Source: Pinisolibacter aquiterrae (lineage in GTDB: Bacteria > Pseudomonadota > Alphaproteobacteria > Rhizobiales > Ancalomicrobiaceae). From it: a stretch of 64,000 nt of DNA. The position numbers were made by a program, and so were the translations under genes. The DNA lies in NCBI RefSeq assembly GCF_019160155.1, contig NZ_JAFNIH010000041.1:1-64000 (forward strand), read 5' to 3'. Below the pieces are notes generated by a model. That model was not told where the DNA came from and did no database searches. It was given only the letters and a program-made list of their open reading frames with translations. Below, in pieces: positions 27,173 through 35,732 of this stretch (its first letter is position 1; every line of letters starts with the position of its first letter).

Positions 27173-28039
27173 ATGACCGACGTCACCACGCTGCCCGCCG
27201 CCATCGGCGAAAGTCTCGCCGCCGGCGAGACCCCCGGCGCCCGCGCCGCGCGCCTGCGCCATTACAAGGTCCTCGCCTGGCGCTGGGCCATCCTGGTCGC
27301 CTTCCTCGGCGGCTGGGAACTGACCGCCGCGACCGGCCTGATCGATCCCTTCTTCTTCTCCCAGCCGACCGCGGTCGTCGCGCGGCTGTGGGAATGGATG
27401 ACCGAGGGCACCGCCGAGGGACCGCTGTGGTTCCATCTCTGGGTGACCATGGAGGAGAGCCTCATCGGCTTCTTCACCGGCGCCGCCGCCGGCATCGTGG
27501 TCGGCATCGCGCTCGGCCGCAACCGCATGCTGGCCGACGTCTTCTCGATCTACATCAAGGTGATCAACTCGATCCCCCGCGTCGTGCTGGCGCCGATCTT
27601 CATCATGATCTTCGGCCTCGGCCTCGGCTCGAAGGTGGCGCTCTCCTTCGTCATGGTGTTCTTCGTGGTCTTCTCCAACGCCTTCCAGGGCGTGCGCGAG
27701 GCCGACCGCAACATGATCGCCAATGCCCAGATCCTCGGCGCCTCGCCGTGGCAGCTGACGCGCTCGGTGATCGTGCCCTCGGCGATGAGCTGGATCTTCG
27801 CCTCGCTCCACGTCTCCTTCGGCTTCGCCATCGTCGGCGCCATCGTCGGCGAGTTCGTCGGCTCGCGCTACGGCATCGGCCTGCTGATCAACGTCGCCAA
27901 GGGCTCCTTCGACGCCGCGGGCATGTATGCCGCGATCGTCATCATCATGGTGGTGGCGCTCGCCGCCGACTGGGCGATGACCCGGCTCGAGCACAAACTC
28001 GCCAAATGGCGGCCGCAGCCGCACGGCGAACAGACCTGA
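27173..28039 (+). CDS. NitT/TauT-type ABC transporter permease
   Basis: This 288 aa inner-membrane permease has about six helices and the BPD_transp_1 coupling loop (EADRNMIANAQILGASPWQL) near the middle. Other features are FFFSQPTAVVARLWEW, GIALGRNRML and FAIVGAIVGEFVGSRYGIG. It pairs with the ATPase gene 11 bases upstream. A strong hairpin with a pyrimidine tail follows at 28072. The transported compound is not known. Confidence 0.92.
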   Translation: MTDVTTLPAAIGESLAAGETPGARAARLRHYKVLAWRWAILVAFLGGWELTAATGLIDPFFFSQPTAVVARLWEWMTEGTAEGPLWFHLWVTMEESLIGFFTGAAAGIVVGIALGRNRMLADVFSIYIKVINSIPRVVLAPIFIMIFGLGLGSKVALSFVMVFFVVFSNAFQGVREADRNMIANAQILGASPWQLTRSVIVPSAMSWIFASLHVSFGFAIVGAIVGEFVGSRYGIGLLINVAKGSFDAAGMYAAIVIIMVVALAADWAMTRLEHKLAKWRPQPHGEQT

Positions 28040-28071
28040 CCGGCGCCTCCCACGGAAGACCGCGACCACTC

Positions 28072-28103
28072 GACCTCGCCCCCTCCGGGGCGGGGTCTTC
28101 TTT
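28072..28103. terminator. Bidirectional terminator between the ABC permease and tctE-like gene
   Basis: GACCTCGCCCC (28072-28082) pairs with GGGGCGGGGTC (28087-28097) around CTCC, with one T-G wobble. TTCTTTCC follows on the plus strand. It stands between convergent genes and can serve both. Confidence 0.75.
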
Positions 28104-28106
28104 CCC

Positions 28107-29489
28107 TCACGCCGACACCGGAAACCGCACCATCACCCTGAGGCCCGATCGCCCGTCGGCGCGCGGCCCGAGGGCGATCGTCCCGTCGTGGGCGGCGATC
28201 GCCTCGCGCACCACCGAGAGGCCGAGGCCGGTGCCGCTCGGATCGGAGCGATCGAGCCGGTGGAAGCGCTCGAACACCTGCTCCCGCTCGGCCTCGGGAA
28301 TCCCCGGCCCGGTGTCCTCGACGGTGAGCTCGATCGCGCCGTCCCCGGAGGTGAGCCGCACCACCACCTCGCCGCCCTCCGGCGCGTGGCGCAGCGCGTT
28401 CTCGACCAGATTGACCACGATCTCGCCGAGCAGGGTCTCGTGACCGACGAAGGGGAGGGCGGTGGCCTCGGTCTCGAAGGCGAGATCGACGCCGCGCTCC
28501 AGCGCCAGTGGCGCGAGATCGTCGAGCCGGCCGCGCAACACCGCGACGAGATCGAGCGGCGCCTTGCGCAGGGCGTCGGTGCCGCGCTCGGCGCGGGCGA
28601 GCGACAGCAGTTGATTGACGAGGCGGTTCATCGCCCCGACCGAACGGTCGACGGCGCGCAGCGCCTCGCGCGCGGCCTCGGGGCTCGCCTCGGCGAGACC
28701 GACGTTCGCCTGGGTCTTGAGGATGGTCAGTGGCGTGCGCAACTGGTGGGCGGCATTGGCGACGAAACGGCGTTGGATCGCCACGTCGCCCTCGATCCGC
28801 ACGAAGGCGTCGTCGAGCGCGGTGGCGAGGGGGCGGAGTTCGTTCGGCAGCGCCTCGTCGGCGAGCCGGTCGGGACGCTCGGGATCGCGCGCGAGGACGC
28901 GGTCGCGCAGGCGCGTCAGCCGGGCGAGCCCCCGCGTCAGTCCGTAGACGGCGAGGACGCAGGCGGCGGCGACCAGCAGCACCTGATCGCGCAGGGCCTT
29001 GAGCCAAAGTTCCGAGACCAGCCGATCGTGGTTCCTGAGCGTCGAGCCGACCACGACCAGACCGTTGCGGGTGCCGGCGGCCGAGACGATCGGCTGCGCC
29101 AGCGCCACCGCGCGCACCGGCCGCCCCTGGAACATCCCGTCGAAATGCATGGGCGCGAGCCCCTTCGGCGGCGTCGGCGGCATCGGGCCGTCGGCATAGC
29201 CGGTGATCAGGTCGCCGTCGGGGTCGAGAACCCGATAGACCACCCGGTCGGGCTCGTCGGAAACGAACATCTCGAGCGCCGCCGGCGGGATCGGCGCCTC
29301 GATCACGTCGTCGATGCTCTGGATCCGCTCGGCGATCACCCGCGCCGAGGCCGTCAGCGTGCGGTCCTGGACGAGATCGGCGGTGGAGCGGGCGTCGAGA
29401 TAGGTGGTTCCGACGTTGAACGGCACCAGCGCCGCGAGCGGCACGCCGAGACGCAGCAAGAGTTCGGTCCGAAGGCTCGCCCGCCTCAT
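28107..29489 (-). CDS. TctE-like sensor histidine kinase (2CSK_N type)
   Basis: This 460 aa sensor has an N-terminal helix (LLLRLGVPLAALVPFNVGTT) and a periplasmic 2CSK_N-type domain of about 130 residues (GMFQGRPVRAVALAQPIVSA). A second helix (VLLVAAACVLAVYGL), HAMP-like linker, H-box ANAAHQLRTPLTILKTQ, N-box NLVENALRHAPEGG and G-box GTGLGLSVVREAI follow. This arrangement is characteristic of TctE kinases, which sense tricarboxylates in some species. The ATG overlaps the regulator stop. It is convergent with the NitT/TauT-type permease; no tctCBA transporter is in the window, so its target is unknown. Confidence 0.88.
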   Translation of the reverse strand: MRRASLRTELLLRLGVPLAALVPFNVGTTYLDARSTADLVQDRTLTASARVIAERIQSIDDVIEAPIPPAALEMFVSDEPDRVVYRVLDPDGDLITGYADGPMPPTPPKGLAPMHFDGMFQGRPVRAVALAQPIVSAAGTRNGLVVVGSTLRNHDRLVSELWLKALRDQVLLVAAACVLAVYGLTRGLARLTRLRDRVLARDPERPDRLADEALPNELRPLATALDDAFVRIEGDVAIQRRFVANAAHQLRTPLTILKTQANVGLAEASPEAAREALRAVDRSVGAMNRLVNQLLSLARAERGTDALRKAPLDLVAVLRGRLDDLAPLALERGVDLAFETEATALPFVGHETLLGEIVVNLVENALRHAPEGGEVVVRLTSGDGAIELTVEDTGPGIPEAEREQVFERFHRLDRSDPSGTGLGLSVVREAIAAHDGTIALGPRADGRSGLRVMVRFPVSA

Positions 29490-30154
29490 CGCTCGGTCCC
29501 GAGCAGATAACCGAGGCCGCGCATCGTCACCACCGCGACCCCCGACCCCTCGAGCTTCTTGCGCAGCCGGTGGACGTGGATCTCGATCGCCGCCGGATTG
29601 GCCTCCTCGTCGACGCCGAACACGGTGTCGTAGAGGCTCTCCTTGCGCACCGGCTTGCCGTTCTTGAGGATCAGCGCCTCGAGCACCGCGCTCTCGCGCG
29701 GGGTCAGCGCCAGCGGCGCCTCGGCGAGGGTGAAGGCGCGGGTGGTGCCGTCGTAGACGAGCGGGCCGAACCGCACCTCCATCGCCCGGTTGGGGCGGGT
29801 GCGGCGGAACTGGGCGCGGATCCGCGCCTCGAGCTCGCTCGGCTCGAACGGCTTGATCAGATAGTCGTCGGCGCCGGCGTCGAGGCCGCGCACCCGGGCG
29901 CTGACCGCGTCGTTGGCGGTGAGGATCAGGACCGGCGTCGCCGTGTCGCGGGCGCGAAACCGCTTCAGGATCTCCCAGCCGTCGAGGCCTGGCAGATCGA
30001 GATCGAGGATCACCAGATCGTGGCCGCCGATGCGCAGCGCGGCCTCGGCCTCCTCGCCGTCGTGGACGAGGTCGATCGTGTAGTTCTCGCGGCGCAACAG
30101 CCGAGCGAGCCATTCGGCCAGCTCGCGATTGTCCTCGGCCAGAAGCAGACGCAT
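29486..30154 (-). CDS. TctD-like OmpR-family response regulator
   Basis: This 222 aa regulator has receiver residues in LLLAEDNRELAEWL, the phospho-acceptor Asp in LVILDLDLPGLDGW, PVLILTANDAVSARV and YLIKPFEPSELEAR. A winged-helix domain (LTPRESAVLEALILKNGKPV, PAAIEIHVHRLRKKL, TMRGLGYLLG) follows. It is coupled to the kinase gene by ATGA. It is divergent from the MoeB-like gene with 205 bases between. The role is unknown beyond forming a pair with the TctE-like kinase. Confidence 0.92.
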   Translation of the reverse strand: MRLLLAEDNRELAEWLARLLRRENYTIDLVHDGEEAEAALRIGGHDLVILDLDLPGLDGWEILKRFRARDTATPVLILTANDAVSARVRGLDAGADDYLIKPFEPSELEARIRAQFRRTRPNRAMEVRFGPLVYDGTTRAFTLAEAPLALTPRESAVLEALILKNGKPVRKESLYDTVFGVDEEANPAAIEIHVHRLRKKLEGSGVAVVTMRGLGYLLGTER

Positions 30155-30359
30155 GGGACGCGACCACGGGCGCGTCGGCGGGCCCGTCCCACCGATCGGG
30201 CGGTGATCATGACCCTGTCGCCCCGCCCTCGGCAAGGGTGGGACGCGCGCCGTCGGCGCGCGAGGCGATCCGCGACCTTGGTCGAAAATCGCGGCACCGA
30301 GACGATCCGTCGTCGCGACCCGGCTGGCGGGCGAGCGCCGGCGGGATTATCGTGTGGCC

Positions 30360-31139
30360 ATGTTCAACGAAGACGAACTCGAGCGCTACGCGCGCCACAT
30401 CGTGCTCGCCGACGTCGGCGGCCCCGGTCAGCAGAAACTGAAGGCGGCCCGTGTGCTCGCCATCGGCGCCGGCGGTCTCGGTGCGCCGATCCTGCAATAT
30501 CTCGCCGCCGCCGGCGTCGGCACCATCACCACCGTCGACGACGACACGGTGTCGCTCTCCAATCTCCAGCGCCAGGTGATCCACGGCACGCCCGATCTCG
30601 GCCGCCTCAAGGTCGAAAGCGCGCGCGACGCCATGCTCAGGATCAATCCCAACGTCGTGGTGAACACGGTCGCCGCCCGCTTCACGCCGGCCAACGCCGC
30701 CGCCCTCGTCGCCGATCACGACGTCGTCGTCGACGGCTCGGACAATTTCACCACCCGCTTTCTCGCCGCCGACACCTGTTTCGCGGTGGGGCGGCCGCTG
30801 GTCACCGCCGCCGTCTCCGAATTCGACGGGTCGATCACCACGCTGAAACCCTACGAGACCGGCGCCGACGGCGAGCCGAACCCGAGTTGGCGCTGCCTCT
30901 TCCCCGAGCCGCCGCCGCCCGGTCTGGTGCCGGCCTGCGTCGAGGCGGGCATTCTCGGCGCCGTCGTCGGCGTGCTCGGCACGCTCGCCGCGACCGAGGT
31001 GCTGAAGCTGATCACCGGCGTCGGCGAACCGCTGATCCGCCGCTTCCTGATGGTCGACCTGAAGACGATGCGCTTCGACACGATCGACTACCACCGCAAC
31101 CCGAACACCACGGTGCCGAAGGTCCCCCAACCGGCGTGA
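30360..31139 (+). CDS. moeB: HesA/MoeB/ThiF-family adenylyltransferase lacking most zinc cysteines
   Basis: These enzymes adenylate the C-terminal glycine of ThiS/MoaD-type sulfur carriers. The 259 aa product has the nucleotide-binding GAGGLGAPILQYLAAAGVG, DDDTVSLSNLQRQVIHG, the catalytic-Asp segment VVDGSDNFTTRFLAAD and the sulfurtransfer-like PPGLVPACVEAG. The usual structural zinc site (two CxxC pairs) is reduced: the first pair is SWRC (one Cys) and the second is replaced by NPNTTVPKV. ATG 30360 is used; a GTG two codons earlier is equally possible. It stands alone, divergent from the regulator, without moaD or thiS beside it, so molybdopterin or thiamine specificity is undecided. Confidence 0.8.
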   Translation: MFNEDELERYARHIVLADVGGPGQQKLKAARVLAIGAGGLGAPILQYLAAAGVGTITTVDDDTVSLSNLQRQVIHGTPDLGRLKVESARDAMLRINPNVVVNTVAARFTPANAAALVADHDVVVDGSDNFTTRFLAADTCFAVGRPLVTAAVSEFDGSITTLKPYETGADGEPNPSWRCLFPEPPPPGLVPACVEAGILGAVVGVLGTLAATEVLKLITGVGEPLIRRFLMVDLKTMRFDTIDYHRNPNTTVPKVPQPA

Positions 31140-31206
31140 GTCGGCGAGAGGAACGAGGGTACGGCGTGAGCCGGCGAACGGGGAGAATGTCCGGCGCGAG
31201 CCGGGT
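31131..31206. repeat. Three degenerate units with exact 30-base period
   Basis: Units begin at 31131, 31161 and 31191: CCGGCGTGAGTCGGCGA, ACGGCGTGAGCCGGCGA and CCGGCGCGAGCCGGGT. The first includes the stop codon of the MoeB-like gene. The rest of each 30-base unit is purine-rich and divergent. It is probably a local duplication remnant; function unknown. Confidence 0.45.
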
Positions 31207-31232
31207 GGGATCACCCGTTCCGCCGGACCGTC

Positions 31233-32120
31233 TCACATGCCCCGGATCTGCGGGCGCAGGCTGCGCGAGGCCGGTTCCTTCATGGTCTCGCGCCACGGCG
31301 CGGCGCGATAGACGCCGAGGATCCGATAGTCGGCGAAGAAGCCGAGTTCCTCGAGCGCCAGCGTGAGGCCGCGCTCGCTCGGATGGCCCTCGACGTCGGA
31401 GAGGAATTGGGTCGCGGTGAAATAGCCGTCGACCATGTAGCTCTCGAGCTTGGTCATGTTGATGCCGTTGGTGGCGAAGCCGCCGAGCGCCTTGTAGAGC
31501 GCCGCCGGCACGTTGCGCACCTTGAAGACGAAGGTCGTCATGATCGGCCCGACGCCCGGCGCCGCGCGCAGATCCTCCTTGGAGAGGATCACGAAGCGGG
31601 TGGTGTTGTGATCCTGATCCTCGACGTCGGCCTTGAGGATGTCGAGGCCGTAGATCTCGGCGGCGAGCCGCGAGGCGATGGCGCCCCGGGCCGGATCGGC
31701 GGCCTGCGCGATCTCGCGGGCCGAGCCGGCGGTGTCGGCGCCGACCACGGGCTTGAGGCCGAGATCGCGCAAGTGTTCGCGGCACTGGCCGAGCGCCTGC
31801 GGATGGCTCTGCACCGACTTCAGGCCGGCGAGCGTCGCCCCCTTCGGCGCCACCAGCTGATGGCGGATCGGCAGGAAATACTCGCCGATGATGTGCAGGT
31901 TCGACTGCGGCAGCAGATGATGGATGTCGGCGACGCGGCCGGCGATCGAATTCTCGATCGGGATCATGCCGAGATCGGCGGTGCCGTTCTCGAGTTCGGC
32001 GAAGCAGTCCTCGAAGGTGGCGCAGGGGATCGCCTCGAAGTCGGGATAGACCTCGCGGGCGGCGATGTGGGAATTGGCTCCCGGTTCACCCTGGAAGACG
32101 ATCTTCTTGCGGCCGGTCAT
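31233..32120 (-). CDS. pheA: Prephenate dehydratase with ACT domain
   Basis: This enzyme converts prephenate to phenylpyruvate in phenylalanine synthesis. The 295 aa product has [14 protein letters not shown] at the start and the catalytic [11 protein letters not shown] segment. It also has [14 protein letters not shown] and a C-terminal ACT domain ([21 protein letters not shown]) for feedback by phenylalanine. There is no fused chorismate mutase, as usual in alphaproteobacteria. The ATG overlaps the kdsB stop by 4 bases (ATGA), so the two are co-expressed. kdsB-pheA behind a divergent cycM is a recurrent alphaproteobacterial layout. Confidence 0.95.
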   Translation of the reverse strand: MTGRKKIVFQGEPGANSHIAAREVYPDFEAIPCATFEDCFAELENGTADLGMIPIENSIAGRVADIHHLLPQSNLHIIGEYFLPIRHQLVAPKGATLAGLKSVQSHPQALGQCREHLRDLGLKPVVGADTAGSAREIAQAADPARGAIASRLAAEIYGLDILKADVEDQDHNTTRFVILSKEDLRAAPGVGPIMTTFVFKVRNVPAALYKALGGFATNGINMTKLESYMVDGYFTATQFLSDVEGHPSERGLTLALEELGFFADYRILGVYRAAPWRETMKEPASRSLRPQIRGM

Positions 32121-32893
32121 GACGGGTCCTTCGCGGAATGGTCGCCGTTGCCGGCGGAGAGAATGGCGCGGGCGCGCTCGAGATCGTCGGGCGTGTCGAC
32201 GCCGAGGGGAACGGTGGCGACGATCTCGACGTCGATCCGCATCCCCGCCTCGAGCGCCCGGAGCTGCTCGAGCTTCTCGCGGCGCTCGAGCGGCGAGGGG
32301 GGCAGGCCGACGAACCGTTCGAGCGCGGCGCGACGATAGGCATAGAGGCCGATGTGGTGGAAGAGCGGCCCCTCGCCCCAGGGCGCGGTGGCGCGGGTGA
32401 AATAGAGGGCGCGCAGGCGCGTGTCGCCGATCGGCGATCCCACCACCTTGACCACGTTCGGGTTGGTCCGCTCCTCCTCGCGCACGATCTCGGCGGCGAG
32501 CGTCGCGACGTCGACGGCGGGATCGGCGAGCGGACGGACGGCGGCGCGGATCGCCGCCGGGTCGATCGTCGGCAGATCGCCCTGGACGTTGACGATCGCG
32601 TCGTGGCGGCCTTGCGCGTCGAGCCGGCCGAGCGCCTCGAAGATGCGGTCGGAGCCGGAGGGGTGGTCGGCGCGGGTCATCACCGCCTCGCCGCCATGGT
32701 CCTTGACCGCCGCGAAGATGGTCGCGTCGTCGGTGGCGACCGCGACCGGGCCGATGTCGGCCTCGCACGCGCGGCGCCACACCTGGACGATCATCGGCAC
32801 GCCGCAGACGTCGGCGAGCGGCTTTCCGGGCAGGCGCGTCGCGGCGAGGCGGGCCGGGATCAGGACGAGAGGCGAGGGGTGGTCGGTCGGCAT
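32117..32893 (-). CDS. kdsB: 3-deoxy-manno-octulosonate cytidylyltransferase
   Basis: KdsB activates Kdo as CMP-Kdo for lipopolysaccharide inner core. The 258 aa product starts [20 protein letters not shown], followed by [15 protein letters not shown] (nucleotide binding). [27 protein letters not shown] and the catalytic [12 protein letters not shown] follow, then [25 protein letters not shown]. The length is typical (245-260). The start at 32893 gives the proper N-terminus; the longer frame upstream is noncoding. It shares a 225-base divergent region with cycM. Confidence 0.95.
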   Translation of the reverse strand: MPTDHPSPLVLIPARLAATRLPGKPLADVCGVPMIVQVWRRACEADIGPVAVATDDATIFAAVKDHGGEAVMTRADHPSGSDRIFEALGRLDAQGRHDAIVNVQGDLPTIDPAAIRAAVRPLADPAVDVATLAAEIVREEERTNPNVVKVVGSPIGDTRLRALYFTRATAPWGEGPLFHHIGLYAYRRAALERFVGLPPSPLERREKLEQLRALEAGMRIDVEIVATVPLGVDTPDDLERARAILSAGNGDHSAKDPS

Positions 32894-33118
32894 CGGCGGG
32901 GTCTCGCGGTCGCGCCGTCGCGGCGCGACGACGAGAAAACGTGCGTCCTTATAGATATGGACAGGCTCGCGGGAAAGCACGTAGTGTCCCGCTCGACGCC
33001 CCAGACCTTCGGCGAACTCGACTCGGCCGGCTCGGTGGAGGAGAAGGAGAGGCGTCGTCGGACCGGAGAGCGAAGGCCGCGACGTCGATCGGCGCGGTGA
33101 CAAGGGGCGGAGCAACCC

Positions 33119-33661
33119 ATGGATTTTCACGAGATCAACAAGTTCGCCGGAGCGCTCTTCGGCGCCGGCATCTGGGCGATGGTCGTCGGCATGACCTCGA
33201 GCTTCATCTTCGAGCCGGAGATGCCGACCAAGCCCGGTTACGCCGTCGCCGCCGCCGGTGAGGCTCCGAAGGCCGCCGCGCCCGCCGCCGCCAAGGTCGA
33301 GCCGATCGACGTTCGCCTCAAGACCGCCGACGCCGCCCGCGGCAAGAAGGTCTTCTCCAAGTGCACCTCCTGCCACGGCAACGACAAGGGCGGCCCGGCC
33401 AAGGTCGGCCCCAATCTCTACGGCGTCGTCGGCGGCCCCAAGGCGCACATGGAAGGCTTCAAATATTCCGGCACCATGGCCGATCGCGGCAAGGCGGGCG
33501 AGAAGTGGACCTTCGAGGACCTCGATCACTTCCTCGCCAACCCCAAGGGCTTCGTCCCCGGCACCGCGATGGGCTTCGCCGGCCTCCCCGATCCCGGCGA
33601 CCGCGCCGACGTGATCACCTTCCTGAATTCGATGTCCGACGCTCCGGTGGCGGTGCCCTGA
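33119..33661 (+). CDS. cycM: Membrane-anchored cytochrome c (CycM type)
   Basis: This 180 aa protein has an uncleaved N-terminal helix ([20 protein letters not shown]), an Ala/Pro/Lys-rich linker and one class I cytochrome c domain. The haem site is C82-T-S-C85-H86 and the distal ligand is M151 in PGTAMGFAG. CycM proteins carry electrons from the bc1 complex to aa3 oxidase at the inner membrane. ATG at 33119 is preceded by GGGGCGGAG. It is divergent from kdsB and is followed by a strong hairpin, so it is transcribed alone. Assignment by pattern and context is firm. Confidence 0.92.
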   Translation: MDFHEINKFAGALFGAGIWAMVVGMTSSFIFEPEMPTKPGYAVAAAGEAPKAAAPAAAKVEPIDVRLKTADAARGKKVFSKCTSCHGNDKGGPAKVGPNLYGVVGGPKAHMEGFKYSGTMADRGKAGEKWTFEDLDHFLANPKGFVPGTAMGFAGLPDPGDRADVITFLNSMSDAPVAVP

Positions 33662-33696
33662 GCCGGCGCCCCCCGCGTCCCTACGTCATGTCCGTC

Positions 33697-33720
33697 GAGG
33701 CCGGGAGCGATCCCGGCCTC
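33697..33720 (+). terminator. Terminator-like hairpin after cycM
   Basis: GAGGCCGGGA (33697-33706) and TCCCGGCCTC (33711-33720) form a perfect 10-bp stem around GCGA. GTGCTTTCG follows, a poor T-tract. A TATATT at 33794-33799 downstream is a possible -10 for yejA. Confidence 0.6.
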
Positions 33721-33863
33721 GTGCTTTCGTGATCGCGTTCGACCCATTGTGAACGGGATCGACGCCGACGGGGTTCGCAATCGGTTCAGGCGGTATATTC
33801 TCGCCCGAATCTTCCGCTTCGGTGGGAGGCCCACGGACCCGACCCTCGCGAGACCGCCCGCCC

Positions 33864-35732
33864 ATGTGCCCCGCCCGCCCTGCCGTCGTCCCCTTCGTCC
33901 TCGCCCTCGCCCTCGGCGCCACCACGCTTCTCGCCGGCCCCGCCCGCGCCGACGATCGGGTCTGGCGCCACGGCGTCTCGCTGATGGGCGAGCCGAAATA
34001 TCCCGCCGGCTTCACCCATTTCGACTACGTGAATCCGAAGGCGCCCAAGGGCGGTACGCTGCGCCTCTCCGACACCGGCACCTTCGACAGCTTCAATCCG
34101 GTCATCGCCAAGGGCAATCCGGCGGCCGGCATGGATCTCGTCTACGAGACGCTGATGACCTCGGCCCTCGACGAGGTCTCCAGCGAATACGGCGAGATCG
34201 CCGAGGCGGTGACCTGGCCGGCCGATTATTCCTCCGCCACCTATCGGCTGAACCCGAAGGCGCGTTGGCACGACGGCCGGCCGATCACGGCGGAGGACGT
34301 GGTGTGGTCGTTCCACGCGCTCACCACCAACAATCCGAGCCAGGCCTTCTATTACAAGCACGTGAAGTCCGTGACGGCCACGGGCGACCACGAGGTCACC
34401 TTCGTCTTCGATCAGGCGGGAAACCGCGAGCTGCCGCAGATCGTCGGCCAGCTGACGGTCTTGCCGAAGCACTGGTGGGAGGGCATCGGCCCCGACGGCA
34501 AGAAGCGCGCGATCACCGAGACGACGCTCGAACCGCCGCTCGGCTCCGGCCCCTACCGGATCGCGAGTTTCGATCCCGGCCGCAACGTCGTCTACGCGCG
34601 CGTCAAGGATTGGTGGGGCGCGGATCTGCCGAGCCATGTCGGCACCGCCAATTTCGACGAGATCCGTTACGAGTTCTTCCGCGACGAGACCGTCGAGATC
34701 GAGGCCTTCAAGGGCGACGGCTACGACGTGCGCTTCGAGAACACCGCCAAGAACTGGGCGACGGCCTATGACTTCCCGGCCCGCGCCGAGGGCCGGGTGA
34801 TCCTCGAGAAGATCCCGATCAAGGGCCGCGGCGTGATGTCGGCCTTCGTGCCCAATCTGCGCCGCGAGAAGTTCGCCGATCCGCGCGTGCGTCTGGCGCT
34901 CTCCTACACGCTCGACTACGAGGAGATGAACCGCACCGTCTTCTTCGGCGAATACGACCGTATCCCGAGCTATTTCTATCCGACCGAACTCGCCTCCTCC
35001 GGCCTTCCCGAAGGGGCGGAACTGGCGATCCTGAAGGACGCGGAGAAGGCCGGGCCGATCCCGCCCGAGGTCTTCACCAAGCCCTTCGCCAATCCGGTCG
35101 CCAAGGACGGCACCGCCGCCCGTTCCAATCTGCGCGAGGCCCTGAAGCTCTTCTCGGAAGCGGGATGGGTGATCCGGAACGGCGCCCTCGTCTCCGCCAA
35201 GACCGGCGAACCCTTCAAGATCGAGTTTCTCACCAACGGCCCCGCCTTCGAGCGCGTCGCGGTCCGCTGGCGCGAGAGCCTCGCCAAGATCGGCGTCGAC
35301 CTCTCGATCCGCACGGTCGACTCCTCCCAATACATCAACCGGGTCCGCGCCCGCGACTTCGACATGATCTATTCCGGCTGGGCGCAGTCGCTCTCGCCCG
35401 GCAACGAGCAGCTCAACTATTGGGGCTCGCAGGCCGCCGATCAGGAGGGGTCGCAGAACTGGGGCGGCATCAAGAACCCGGCGATCGACGCGATCATCAA
35501 GAAGATCCTCTTCGCCGGGGATCGCGCCGAACTGGTCGCCGCCACCCACGCGCTCGACCGGGTCCTGCTCTGGAACCACTACGTGATCCCCGGCTGGACC
35601 TCGGCCGACACCCGCATGGCGCGGTGGAACCGCTTCGGCCATCCCGATCCCCTGCCGACCCAGTCGCCCGGCTTCCCGGCGATCTGGTGGTGGGACGCCG
35701 CCGCCGCCGCCAAGACCGGGGCCGCCAAGTGA
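33864..35732 (+). CDS. yejA: Peptide ABC transporter substrate-binding protein, YejA paralogue 1
   Basis: This 622 aa periplasmic SBP_bac_5 protein has a Sec signal ending AGPARA. It begins WRHGVSLMGEPKYPAGFTHF and FDYVNPKAPKGGTLR, the YejA signature. It includes ARWHDGRPITAEDVVWSFHA (family fingerprint) and a C-terminal LWNHYVIPGWTSADTRMARW. E. coli YejABEF imports microcin C and other short peptides. ATG 33864 gives the signal peptide. Its stop overlaps the GTG of a second yejA-like gene by 3 bases, so both are made together. Substrate range is unknown. Confidence 0.92.
   Translation: MCPARPAVVPFVLALALGATTLLAGPARADDRVWRHGVSLMGEPKYPAGFTHFDYVNPKAPKGGTLRLSDTGTFDSFNPVIAKGNPAAGMDLVYETLMTSALDEVSSEYGEIAEAVTWPADYSSATYRLNPKARWHDGRPITAEDVVWSFHALTTNNPSQAFYYKHVKSVTATGDHEVTFVFDQAGNRELPQIVGQLTVLPKHWWEGIGPDGKKRAITETTLEPPLGSGPYRIASFDPGRNVVYARVKDWWGADLPSHVGTANFDEIRYEFFRDETVEIEAFKGDGYDVRFENTAKNWATAYDFPARAEGRVILEKIPIKGRGVMSAFVPNLRREKFADPRVRLALSYTLDYEEMNRTVFFGEYDRIPSYFYPTELASSGLPEGAELAILKDAEKAGPIPPEVFTKPFANPVAKDGTAARSNLREALKLFSEAGWVIRNGALVSAKTGEPFKIEFLTNGPAFERVAVRWRESLAKIGVDLSIRTVDSSQYINRVRARDFDMIYSGWAQSLSPGNEQLNYWGSQAADQEGSQNWGGIKNPAIDAIIKKILFAGDRAELVAATHALDRVLLWNHYVIPGWTSADTRMARWNRFGHPDPLPTQSPGFPAIWWWDAAAAAKTGAAK

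Noticed and set aside
30180-30359. Riboswitch or leader in front of the MoeB-like gene (thiamine or molybdenum cofactor)
   Set aside because: No THI-box or Moco-type conserved sequences could be recognised by eye; the stretch is short and simply lies between divergent genes.
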